Assembly: GCA_031292675.1 (NCBI GenBank)
Contig: JARLGQ010000115.1
Coordinates: forward strand, 1 to 47,043
Reading direction: 5' to 3'
DNA: 47,043 bases
Source of the DNA: Acidimicrobiales bacterium
GTDB lineage: Bacteria; Actinomycetota; Acidimicrobiia; Acidimicrobiales; UBA8190
Both the position numbers and the translations under genes were made by a program. Shown piece after piece: positions 1 to 6,791 of the stretch (its first letter is position 1; the number at the start of each line of letters is the position of its first letter). The notes under the pieces are model-generated. The model had not been told where the DNA came from and made no database searches. It saw only the letters and a program-made list of their open reading frames with translations.

Positions 1-211
1 AGTCGTCCGGGGTGGGCAGAAGATCCGGGTGACGGAAGACAGCGATCAGCACCTCATCGAGGTAGGCCTGAAGCGCGAGGGCCGGTGTCGGGCGGACGGG
101 GACGATGCTGTCGTCTTGGTCCGAGATCGCCGTCCGGCGGCGGCTACGAGCAAGGAAGAGCCCCACGCGCGGCGCAGCACGCAACACGCCCCTCACCCGC
201 GGATCAATCAT
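1..211 (-). CDS. Partial CDS, N-terminal 70 residues, unknown function
   Basis: An open frame on the minus strand begins with ATG at 211 and stays open to base 1, so the gene continues off the left edge; the ORF track omits it because no stop lies in the window. The translation starts MIDPRVRGVLRAAPRV and contains ALALQAYLDEVLIAVFRHPD, which looks like real protein with mixed helix-forming composition and none of the Arg/Pro/Ser-rich shadow character. A G-rich stretch (GGGGTGA) precedes the ATG and could serve as ribosome binding site. The Leu/Ala-rich segment followed by DLLPTPDD resembles N-terminal parts of some actinobacterial hydrolases, but no catalytic motif is present, so no function is assigned. 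Confidence 0.65.
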   Translation of the reverse strand, partial: MIDPRVRGVLRAAPRVGLFLARSRRRTAISDQDDSIVPVRPTPALALQAYLDEVLIAVFRHPDLLPTPDD

Positions 212-336
212 GGGTCACCCCACAGGAGGGCGGGTCGGACACCTCTCCACCTCCCGTGGTCGGGGCTCTGCCTATGGGCCCCATCCCGATGGCGTGATCC
301 CACGTCACAGCGTGGACCTCGGGGTGGGGCCCCTGC

Positions 337-612
337 TCACCGGCCAAGGACATCGAGAGGAGGGGATTCCGCCGTCGCCGTCGCCGTCGCCGTCGCCTCG
401 TCAACCGCCGGCGCGAAGAGGTGCCAGGCACATTTCGGGCAACCCCGTGGCGCGAACGCGCTACGGCAGGCGTAGAACCGGGAGTGCAGGGCGATCACAG
501 CCTCGGCCGATGTCGTGACAGCGCAATCGGTGTTGGAACACGTGAACGTGCGATCGTCGTGGACGATCACTATTCCGTCGCAGGCTCCCACGCTCTCCGG
601 TGCCCTGAGCAT
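337..612 (-). CDS. Small Cys-rich putative zinc-binding protein
   Basis: A 91-aa product with six cysteines arranged as a lone Cys at 11, CSNTDC at 25-30, Cys49 and CPKC at 58-61, the kind of CxxxxC...CxxC spacing seen in small zinc ribbons. The C-terminal tail contains an Ala-Thr alternation (ATATATA) produced by a hexanucleotide repeat in the DNA. It lies at the end of a 504-codon minus-strand ORF, most of which is the shadow of the plus-strand PAS and MBL genes, so the internal ATG at 612 is the sensible start. No clear Shine-Dalgarno precedes it. No family is recognised; function is unknown and the gene call itself is moderate. Confidence 0.4.
   Translation of the reverse strand: MLRAPESVGACDGIVIVHDDRTFTCSNTDCAVTTSAEAVIALHSRFYACRSAFAPRGCPKCAWHLFAPAVDEATATATATAESPPLDVLGR
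371..397. repeat. GCCGTC hexanucleotide microsatellite
   Basis: About four and a half head-to-tail copies of gccgtc. In the minus-strand small ORF it encodes alternating Ala-Thr; the repeat length is a multiple of three, so slippage by a whole unit would add or remove two residues without a frameshift. Confidence 0.8.
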
Positions 613-822
613 GCACTCATGCTCGCGCCTGCCGAGCCGGCTCGGGCAGAGCCGATCGGCCCCTTTTGCCCGCCTTGGGAACCTTCCGGACCGTCGATCC
701 AGTTGCCCTCCGCCGGCCGACGAAACGGCTGTCTCGGCCCGGTAGAGGCTTTCGGCTCTACCCGTCCTCCCCTCGTTGACGTACGCCAAGAGGTGCAGGT
801 TACGACGGGGAAGGGGGCCACG

Positions 823-1023
823 ATGCAGCAGACAGCCGTTCGTCCTGACACATCGGACCAGGACGAAGACACCGAGTTCGACGACCTCGAGTGGGAGTTG
901 TGCTGCTCGGCTCGGGAGGCTTCGCTGGGATTCGTCCCCTTCGCCAATCTGGACTTCGCCACACTGGCGACGGAGATGCGCCCGCCATGGGCTGAACCGG
1001 CCGAGGCGGGAGGAGACGCGTAG
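823..1023 (+). CDS. Small acidic hypothetical protein
   Basis: A 66-aa ORF starting with ATG at 823, preceded by AAGGGGG at a workable distance. The N-terminal half is acidic (DTSDQDEDTEFDDLEWE), followed by a CC pair and a hydrophobic stretch. The ORF track extends this frame upstream to 421, but the upstream part is Arg/Pro-rich and looks non-coding, so the internal ATG with its G-rich leader was chosen. No family is recognised. About 140 bases without an evident gene separate it from the PAS gene. Confidence 0.4.
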   Translation: MQQTAVRPDTSDQDEDTEFDDLEWELCCSAREASLGFVPFANLDFATLATEMRPPWAEPAEAGGDA

Positions 1024-1164
1024 CCACCCCCCCCACTCACGAGGCGGCGCCGCCGGGCTCGACCTTCGTCGGGTCGAAAGTGCGGGGTGCAACGCATGCC
1101 GATCGTCGTGGGCGGAAAGTGCGGCGGCACGGCGCGGATCGGTGGGGATCGGTAGGCTCGCCCC

Positions 1165-1569
1165 GTGATGGCCGACAACCACAAGAGCCTCCTCTTGATC
1201 CTGGCCCGAGAGCTTGCCAGCAACGTGGCCACGCCCATGTTCGTGGTGGACGTGCATGGCGTGCTGGTGTTCTACAACGAGGCCGCCGAAACGCTGTTGG
1301 GGCAGAGCTTCGCGGTGACCGGGCCCATCGGCCCCGACCAATGGGGTGGGACGATGTTTCAGCCCGAGGATCTCGATGGGAGGCCCATCACGGTGAACGA
1401 TCTTCCCTTGGTCGACACCATGAGGGAACGGAGACCCGAACACGCCCGGTTTCGCATCACCGGTCTTGACGGCGTAAAGCGCACCATCGAAGCGACCTCG
1501 TTCCCTCTGTTCGCTCACGTGGACGACCTGGCGGGGGCGGTCTCGGTCTTCTGGGAGGAGGACCAGTGA
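1165..1569 (+). CDS. Single PAS-domain protein
   Basis: A 134-aa soluble protein consisting essentially of one PAS domain (about residues 18-130). Visible features are the N-terminal PMFVVDVHGVLVFYNEAAETLL segment typical of PAS strands A-B and helix C, and a C-terminal strand pair ending in AGAVSVFWEE. There is no attached kinase, cyclase or DNA-binding domain, so it can only sense and pass a signal through a partner. The start is GTG at 1165, or ATG one codon downstream. Its stop overlaps the GTG start of the following MBL-fold gene by 4 bp (GTGA), so the two are translationally coupled and probably act together. Ligand unknown. Confidence 0.85.
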   Translation: MMADNHKSLLLILARELASNVATPMFVVDVHGVLVFYNEAAETLLGQSFAVTGPIGPDQWGGTMFQPEDLDGRPITVNDLPLVDTMRERRPEHARFRITGLDGVKRTIEATSFPLFAHVDDLAGAVSVFWEEDQ

Positions 1570-2474
1570 GGGCCCGGGTGTGGGGATGTCGGGGCTCGCT
1601 GCCGGCCCCTGCGTCAGACACCGTGCGCTACGGCGGCAACACTTCGTGTGTCGAGCTGGGCGTCGACAAGGACATCGTGCTCGTCTTCGATGCCGGGTCG
1701 GGGATTCGCCTGCTCGGTCGCGACCTCGCGGCGCGCGGATCTCTGGAGATCCATGTCCTGTTGACTCATCTCCATCTCGACCACCTCCAGGGTCTGGCGT
1801 TCTTCCAGCCCTTCTGGTCAGACGACGTGGAGCTGCACATCTGGGGCCCACCCTCGCCCACCTTCTCCCTGGCCGAGCGCGTAGCGGCCTATGTATCCCC
1901 GCCGCTGTTCCCCGTACACCTGTCGGACGTGCCGTCGCGCCCGGTGTTCCACGACGTGCCTGACGAGCCGTGGATGATCGGTTCCGCCCTTGTGGCGGGC
2001 TACCCGGTCGTCCATCAGGGGCCCACCATGGGCTACCGAGTGACCGCCCACCAGCGGACGCTCGCCTATATCCCCGATCACGAGCCCTCCCTCGGTGTCG
2101 ACCTGGGCCAACTCGAGCCGGATTGGATCTCGGGCTACCGGGTGGCGGAAGGAGCGGACGTGCTGCTCCATGACGCCCAGTACTCGAGTGAGGAGTACCG
2201 CACCCACGTGGGCTGGGGTCATTCCAGCATCGACCATGCGGTGACCTTTGCCGTCGCCGCTCAGGTAGACCGCCTCGTCATGTTCCATCACGACCCGGCC
2301 CACACCGATACCGAGCTCGAGTCCCTGCGCGACGAGGCACAGGCCCTGTGGGTGGGAAGGCACCCCCCGGTGTTGGCGGCCGAGGGAATGGAGCTCCGTT
2401 TGGGGCCGGAGGGAGTTGCCATCGATTCCCCTTCGTCTGCAGAGCCGTCTCAACCCGTTCCGCTGTCGGACTGA
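1566..2474 (+). CDS. MBL-fold metallo-hydrolase
   Basis: A 302-aa metallo-beta-lactamase-fold hydrolase. The metal-binding signature THLHLDH is at about residue 61, preceded by the fold's DAGSGIR loop; later metal or active-site candidates are the His in YPVVHQG, the Asp in LLHDAQY, and the WGHS and FHHDPAH segments near the C-terminus. The N-terminus (VWGCRGSLPAP...RYGGNTSC) matches the subgroup related to PhnP and cyclic-nucleotide phosphodiesterases, so a phosphodiester substrate is plausible but not shown. Translation is coupled to the upstream PAS protein by a GTGA overlap. It is convergent with the phosphotransferase gene, with about 80 bp between them. Confidence 0.88.
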   Translation: MRARVWGCRGSLPAPASDTVRYGGNTSCVELGVDKDIVLVFDAGSGIRLLGRDLAARGSLEIHVLLTHLHLDHLQGLAFFQPFWSDDVELHIWGPPSPTFSLAERVAAYVSPPLFPVHLSDVPSRPVFHDVPDEPWMIGSALVAGYPVVHQGPTMGYRVTAHQRTLAYIPDHEPSLGVDLGQLEPDWISGYRVAEGADVLLHDAQYSSEEYRTHVGWGHSSIDHAVTFAVAAQVDRLVMFHHDPAHTDTELESLRDEAQALWVGRHPPVLAAEGMELRLGPEGVAIDSPSSAEPSQPVPLSD

Positions 2475-2553
2475 CGTCCCCACCGGAAGGCGTCGCGCGC
2501 GGGCTGACCATCGGACGGTCGTGGGGCCCCAGCACTGCCCTTTGGGAATCAGC

Positions 2554-3639
2554 TCAGATGACCTCGGCAGCGTCGAGGTCGAGGGCGTGGCGGGAATGAC
2601 GGTCCGCCATCGTCAGGAACATCTGGTCACCCCGGGTGGTGCGCTCGACGAGCATCGAGGCGGCGACGGCCATGATGAGTCCGGACCAGGTGCCTCTCCG
2701 GTACTCCTGCCAGCACTGGTCCCAGGCGTAGTCGGTGACGCCAGCGGAGGCGAGCGCAGTGTGGTAGCCGTGCACGAGATCGGCCTCAGCGGATCGCCGT
2801 TGATCGACTCCAAGTCCGGCGCCGATGAAGTAGGCCACGTCGTTCATGCCAGGGCCGTCCGTGCACAGCTGCCAGTCGACGACGGCCACGGGGACACCGC
2901 CGGGGGTTGGATCGAAGAGCAGGTTGTCGAGCCGGTAGTCGCCGTGGACGACTGTCGAGGGTCCGGGATCGGCCAGCAGGTAGGCCTCGATGTCGGAGAA
3001 GAGGACCGACCCGGCTTGGGTGACGGCGACACTGAGATCCGTTGCATAGCGATCACGGAAGCCTTCCCACAGCCCCGGCAGCAGGCTCGCCAGGAACTGC
3101 TGGTTGGCGGCTTTGTCGCCGTGGAGCCACTCGATATCGGCAAGGGTCGGGTCGCCCCAGCGCGATGCGTGCAGCTTGACCAGCTCCTGGAGCGCTATCT
3201 GCGCCTGACCGGGTGAGCAGCCGAGGAGCTGGTCGCCTTGTTGGGCGGGGGCGAGGTCCTCGAGCAACAGGACGAAGCTGGCCGACTCCACTTCGATGTC
3301 GGCGTAGTACGCCTGTGGCGTACGGATCGGGAGCTCGGGAGCGAGTTGCTGGTAGAAGCGCACCTCGTTTTCGTAGCTGCGAAGCGCCTTGGCGGTGGCA
3401 CGGCTCGTCTCGTCGGCGGCGGGAAGCTTCGCCACGATCGTCTTCGGCGCGTCGGTCGCTCGGTCGTAGTGGAGGTCGAGCCGGACGCAGTCACACATCT
3501 GGCCCGTGCCGATGGGCTGGCACTCCGCGTCGACGACCCGGGCGCCGTCGAGAACTCGCGAGGCGCTCAGGGCGGCGGTGAGCCAGCTCGGGGTGAGATC
3601 CTCGGCCGAGTCGGCGATGGGGATGGTGGGACCGGTCAT
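2554..3639 (-). CDS. Aminoglycoside-phosphotransferase-family (APH/ChoK-like) kinase
   Basis: A 361-aa protein of the APH/choline-kinase fold. Visible elements are the N-lobe Lys in KTIVAKLP, the catalytic loop VVHGDYRLDNLLF (Brenner-type HGDxxxxN) at about residue 240, and the metal-binding VAVVDWQLC. Family members of this length in actinobacteria are often annotated as phosphotransferases or acyl-CoA-dehydrogenase-associated kinases rather than resistance enzymes, so a small hydroxylated metabolite is more likely than an antibiotic as substrate. The ORF track extends to 3849, but ATG 3639 overlaps the stop of the upstream gene by 4 bp (ATGA), which fixes the start and indicates coupled translation. 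Confidence 0.87.
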   Translation of the reverse strand: MTGPTIPIADSAEDLTPSWLTAALSASRVLDGARVVDAECQPIGTGQMCDCVRLDLHYDRATDAPKTIVAKLPAADETSRATAKALRSYENEVRFYQQLAPELPIRTPQAYYADIEVESASFVLLLEDLAPAQQGDQLLGCSPGQAQIALQELVKLHASRWGDPTLADIEWLHGDKAANQQFLASLLPGLWEGFRDRYATDLSVAVTQAGSVLFSDIEAYLLADPGPSTVVHGDYRLDNLLFDPTPGGVPVAVVDWQLCTDGPGMNDVAYFIGAGLGVDQRRSAEADLVHGYHTALASAGVTDYAWDQCWQEYRRGTWSGLIMAVAASMLVERTTRGDQMFLTMADRHSRHALDLDAAEVI

Positions 3640-4640
3640 GACGGGAGCAACCCCTCCACCACGGTGTCGGGGAAGTAGCGGTGATGGTGAGAGCCGGTGA
3701 CCTCGTAGATGGCCGTGCCGTGGCGTCCGTCGTCGGTACGCACGTGCATCTGGTTGAGGCCGCCGCGGTGGAAGGGCTCGTAGGGACGGTCGAACGTGCC
3801 CTCGGCGTCGACCACGATCCGTCGTCCGCCCTCCAGGGTGAACACGCACTGGCCGCGAAGCCCGGTGACCGACTCGCCGTGCTCACCGAATTCGATCGGC
3901 GCGCCGTCGGCCCCCACCCACTGCATGGCGTGGTCGAAATCGACGAGCGGCACCGGCTCCGAGCCGTCGGTCCCGGCCCAGCAGCCGTCGGTGAAGACCC
4001 GGGCGCCGTCGGCCAGCTCCCAATGCCATACGCCGAGGAACCCGTCGGGCAGTTGGATCTGGAACCACAGCCACAGCGGGCAGCGCCCGTGGTCACGGAT
4101 GCCCCACGAGTGGTCGCGTTGGCCCCACCATTCATCGACGTGGCGAGTGACCCCGCCCGCGGTGTAGGTGCCTTGGTAGGTGCCCGACTGGAGCATGTGG
4201 CTCTGATCCCAGATGATCTCGTCGCCGGCACGCATCGTGCCGCGACGCAGACCGTAGGGCTTGGTCCGGGCTCGGAAGGTGAGATCCATCCCGATCTCGC
4301 AGCGCTCCGGATCAGCCCACAGGTGCAACTCCTCGAAGGGACGCACCACTCGAACGCGTGCCGCGCCCACGTCGGTGGTGTGCGGGTCCCCGTCGTAAGG
4401 GCGGGCGTGGTGGCCGATGAGCCGGACGCCCGCTATGCGGCCCATCTGGAGGGAGTCCATCGACGCCCGCTGTGGGTAATGCGCCAGCGTGAGGAACAGG
4501 ATGTCGCCGAGGGCGTCCGGCCGGTGCACGCCGAAGAAATAGCTCTCGCGCCAGTGGGGGTGGTGGAGCAGGACGTTCGGCAGAGGCTCGGGAATCTGGT
4601 GAACGAAGTGCTCGTCCATGGCGGTCAGCGGTTGGGCCAT
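3636..4640 (-). CDS. Lipocalin/CrtC-like protein (DUF7064/7065-type)
   Basis: A 334-aa soluble protein without signal peptide. It is rich in Trp and aromatic residues spread over beta-strand-like segments (HWRESYFFGVHRPD, DEWWGQRDHSWGIRDHG, LWLWFQIQLPDG), the pattern of the two-domain lipocalin-like CrtC/AttH superfamily and its actinobacterial DUF7064/7065 relatives. The WGQRDHSWG segment is the most characteristic part. Members of this superfamily include terpenoid hydratases, but many are uncharacterised, so no reaction is claimed. A second ATG at residue 8 is an alternative start. Its stop overlaps the downstream kinase start by ATGA; the pair forms a two-gene operon and suggests that kinase and lipocalin-like protein act on the same lipophilic substrate. 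Confidence 0.7.
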   Translation of the reverse strand: MAQPLTAMDEHFVHQIPEPLPNVLLHHPHWRESYFFGVHRPDALGDILFLTLAHYPQRASMDSLQMGRIAGVRLIGHHARPYDGDPHTTDVGAARVRVVRPFEELHLWADPERCEIGMDLTFRARTKPYGLRRGTMRAGDEIIWDQSHMLQSGTYQGTYTAGGVTRHVDEWWGQRDHSWGIRDHGRCPLWLWFQIQLPDGFLGVWHWELADGARVFTDGCWAGTDGSEPVPLVDFDHAMQWVGADGAPIEFGEHGESVTGLRGQCVFTLEGGRRIVVDAEGTFDRPYEPFHRGGLNQMHVRTDDGRHGTAIYEVTGSHHHRYFPDTVVEGLLPS

Positions 4641-4948
4641 GTCAACGGACTCCTCACGGACAGCAGACGGGTGGCTCGGACCCGATCCCGGTATCCCACG
4701 ACATCCCCGGAATGTTCGAGCGCTCCGGGCACGGGCAACGCTTGTGCTCTGGATTCAGCGTCAGCCGATCAAAGCGCGCCCTTCTGGCGACGGCGGGCCG
4801 CCCCGTGTTCGACGATCTGCCCGTCTCGGTTTCCTTCGGCCCACTTCATTGGGTCCATCTTCGCGCCAAGGCCTCGCCCAAGCACGCACGTCGGCCCGGA
4901 GGCGCGCTGCTCCGCCCTGCGGGGCCTGAGCCGGGTAGGCCGCTTCCT
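4641..4948. other. Intergenic stretch, no gene seen
   Basis: About 300 bases between the start of the lipocalin-like gene and the end of the Thr-rich surface protein gene. Several overlapping ORFs exist in all frames but their translations are Arg/Pro/Gly-rich and share no recognisable family. The promoter of the two-gene minus-strand operon should lie in the right-hand neighbourhood of 4641-4750, but no clear -10/-35 pair was picked out. Confidence 0.4.
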
Positions 4949-5617
4949 TCAGGTTCGCTCTTGCCTGGTCGGACCCGCGCTCTGCTGCCAGAGCCCGGAA
5001 GGGACCGTTCCGTGCCAAAGCTGTGATGGTGTTTGGGCTGTCTCTTGGTACCACAGCGTTGTGGCCTGGTGGCCTTTCGAGCGCCGTTGGCTCGGGTACC
5101 CGTGAAATACCAACAGCCGACGGGGACCGTCGACGAGGACGAACATCGCCATCCCGAGAATGATCAGCGCCACGCCGACAAGGAAGAGCCAGGTCATGCT
5201 CGTCCCCACGCCCGTGAACGCCAGGGAGCCAGAGGCCGCCGTCACCGGTGTGGTGGGAGACAACGAACTGCCCGCAGTCAACGGGGCCAGGGCCTTCGGC
5301 GTCGTCGAGGTCGTCGTCGTCGACGCCGTTGTTGACGTCGTCGACGGCGTCGTAGACGTCGTAGGGGTCGTGGAAGTCGTAGACGCCGTCGTGGTAGAGG
5401 ACGGAGTCGGGTAGGTCGTCGTAGTGGTCGCGCCGTAGGAGCTTCCGTCGTGGGGTGAGGCGCCGGTCACCGCGAGGACCGGAGCCGCCCCGCTGGCCGT
5501 AGCCATAGTGATCCCCAGGACAGCTGAACCGCTGAATCCAAGGACCAGTGACAAACCCAACCCGGCGCCGCGCAGCCGGGAACTCGTGGCGGACATGTAC
5601 CTCGGGCTTCGACTCAT
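4949..5617 (-). CDS. Thr-rich exported protein with LAFTG sorting-like motif
   Basis: A 222-aa protein with an N-terminal signal/anchor (about residues 15-45, hydrophobic GLGLSLVLGFSGSAVLG), a long Thr/Ser/Pro stalk (about 68-108, encoded by repetitive ACC/ACG codons), then SLAFTGVG followed by a strongly hydrophobic segment (about 140-162) and a basic RR pair. LAxTG plus transmembrane helix plus positive charge is the class E sortase signal of high-GC Gram-positives. Unusually, about 55 residues follow the RR, whereas sortase substrates normally stop soon after it. Start ATG 5617 has GGGAG about 8 bp upstream. A spacer or surface-stalk role is inferred; no enzymatic domain is present. Confidence 0.7.
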   Translation of the reverse strand: MSRSPRYMSATSSRLRGAGLGLSLVLGFSGSAVLGITMATASGAAPVLAVTGASPHDGSSYGATTTTTYPTPSSTTTASTTSTTPTTSTTPSTTSTTASTTTTSTTPKALAPLTAGSSLSPTTPVTAASGSLAFTGVGTSMTWLFLVGVALIILGMAMFVLVDGPRRLLVFHGYPSQRRSKGHQATTLWYQETAQTPSQLWHGTVPSGLWQQSAGPTRQERT

Positions 5618-5786
5618 CGATCAACTCCCGCCTTGGTCGTTTGGCCTCAACTCGCCTGCTTCGGACGTCGATGACGGCTTCCGGAGGGTGCTCCACACCT
5701 TTCTCCCTTTGCGTTCCCGTGCCATCCCCACATTTGAGGAACCGCGAACCGTGACCCGAGGCGTACCCTTCGTGAGACCGACCAGC

Positions 5787-6105
5787 ATGCCTCAGCCATG
5801 CACCGAGTTCACGGTGGGCGCACTCATCGACCACGTCGATGGGCGTCCCAGGGGGCGAACGCGCTCGCGCACCACTGGCGCGAGGCGCCAGGCACCGACA
5901 CGGGCCCAGGCTGCAACCCTCCACCCCGGCTGGCGGGACACATCGCCGGGCACGTGCGGGAACTCGGCAACGATGCGAGCTTGCCTTGACCACGTGGCCA
6001 CGCTCGTACCGAGCGCTTCGATCCCCGCCCGGTGGGGACTTCGGTGGACGTTGCACCCGACGCAAAGACTCCTCGACCGGATCGTGGCGATCACCGGCCG
6101 TGCCC
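5787..6105 (+). pseudogene. Decayed MDMPI-family (TIGR03086-type) gene remnant
   Basis: Two fragments in the same forward frame resemble opposite ends of the TIGR03086/maleylpyruvate-isomerase-like family. At 5787 the translation PQPCTEFTVGALIDHV matches the family's TPCxxWxVxxLxxHx block, and at about 6060-6102 QRLLDRIVAITGR matches the C-terminal LLDRLxALxGR block. The distance between them is only about 90 codons, against roughly 145 in intact members, and the middle is unrelated Arg/Thr-rich sequence with possible continuation in other frames. The N-terminal region before the TPC block is not recognisable. This is interpreted as an ancient pseudogene with frameshifts and internal deletion, inside the otherwise empty 5618-6268 stretch. 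Confidence 0.5.
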
Positions 6106-6268
6106 GTAGCGCGACATCGCCCGTCGAACCTGCCGTCGAGCTTTCGGAGCGTCGATAGTCAAGACTGTCCGAGGCCCGCCCGTGGCATGGGATGTGGCGT
6201 CACGGTATCGTCTTGATCAATAGAGATGGCGATGACGAGGGCTCGGGCAACGGCAACATGGACTCCTG

Positions 6269-6748
6269 ATGAGCGGACCTGACCTTCCCCACCCTGGTTC
6301 CCATTTCCGAAAAGGCACCCTCGAGCGACTCCGTCGTGCGAAGGGCCAGAGGGCGCGAGTCGCCTCTCTCGCTGGTGTTCTGTTGCTCGTCGCCGCTGGG
6401 ATCTCCTTGGCTGTGGTCCTATCCCCCTCGAACGGCGGCGGCTTTCACGGGCCGCTTGGATCCAACCCCAAGGGCCCCGGGTTTACGTCGGGCACCGGGA
6501 ACACCGGAACAGGGAACACGGGCACCGGGAACACAGAAGCAGGGAGCACCGGAACAGGGAACACCGGAACAGGGAACACCGGCACGGCGAACTCGAGCAC
6601 GGCGGTCGCGGGCAACGGGAACACCGGAACCGGGAACACCGGCACGGCGAACCCGAGCACGGGGATCACGAGCAGCGGGAACACCGGCACTGCGTCAGGG
6701 AGCTCTGCAAGCGGTAGCGGTGTGAACGCCACGATACCCGGGAACTGA
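6269..6748 (+). CDS. Membrane-anchored GTGNT-repeat protein
   Basis: A 159-aa protein with a basic N-terminus (about residues 12-30, RKGTLERLRRAKGQRAR), one transmembrane helix (about 31-50, VASLAGVLLLVAAGISLAVVL) and an extracellular Gly/Asn/Thr region built of GTGNT/GTANS pentapeptides. The positive-inside rule puts the repeats outside the membrane. The composition recalls the NxGxGNxG repeats of mycobacterial PPE-MPTR and other glycine-rich surface proteins, but there is no PE/PPE domain. No enzymatic domain is present; a surface-coat or flexible-spacer role is inference. The gene is convergent with the ABC permease gene. Confidence 0.65.
   Translation: MSGPDLPHPGSHFRKGTLERLRRAKGQRARVASLAGVLLLVAAGISLAVVLSPSNGGGFHGPLGSNPKGPGFTSGTGNTGTGNTGTGNTEAGSTGTGNTGTGNTGTANSSTAVAGNGNTGTGNTGTANPSTGITSSGNTGTASGSSASGSGVNATIPGN
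6495..6700. repeat. 15-bp coding minisatellite (GTGNT units)
   Basis: Imperfect 15-bp units of the type gggaacaccggaaca run through the gene, encoding repeated G-N-T-G-T. Unit length is a multiple of three, so copy-number change keeps the frame. Confidence 0.85.
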
Positions 6749-6791
6749 AGGCTCGGGCCGTGGGCCGGCCGGCGGCGGGTCAGCCGGAGTC

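Noticed and set aside
337-1851. Full 504-aa minus-strand ORF
   Set aside because: Most of it is antisense to the PAS and MBL genes; only its last 91 codons look protein-like and were kept as a separate small gene.
2554-3639. Aminoglycoside resistance gene
   Set aside because: The fold is right, but coupling to a lipocalin-like protein and the length pattern point to a metabolic kinase; no resistance-specific feature is seen.
3681-5105. 474-aa plus-strand ORF
   Set aside because: Antisense to the lipocalin-like gene and running through the intergenic stretch and the end of the surface-protein gene; no domain.
6495-6700. CRISPR-like short repeats
   Set aside because: Units are 15 bp, contiguous without spacers and in frame with a coding sequence.
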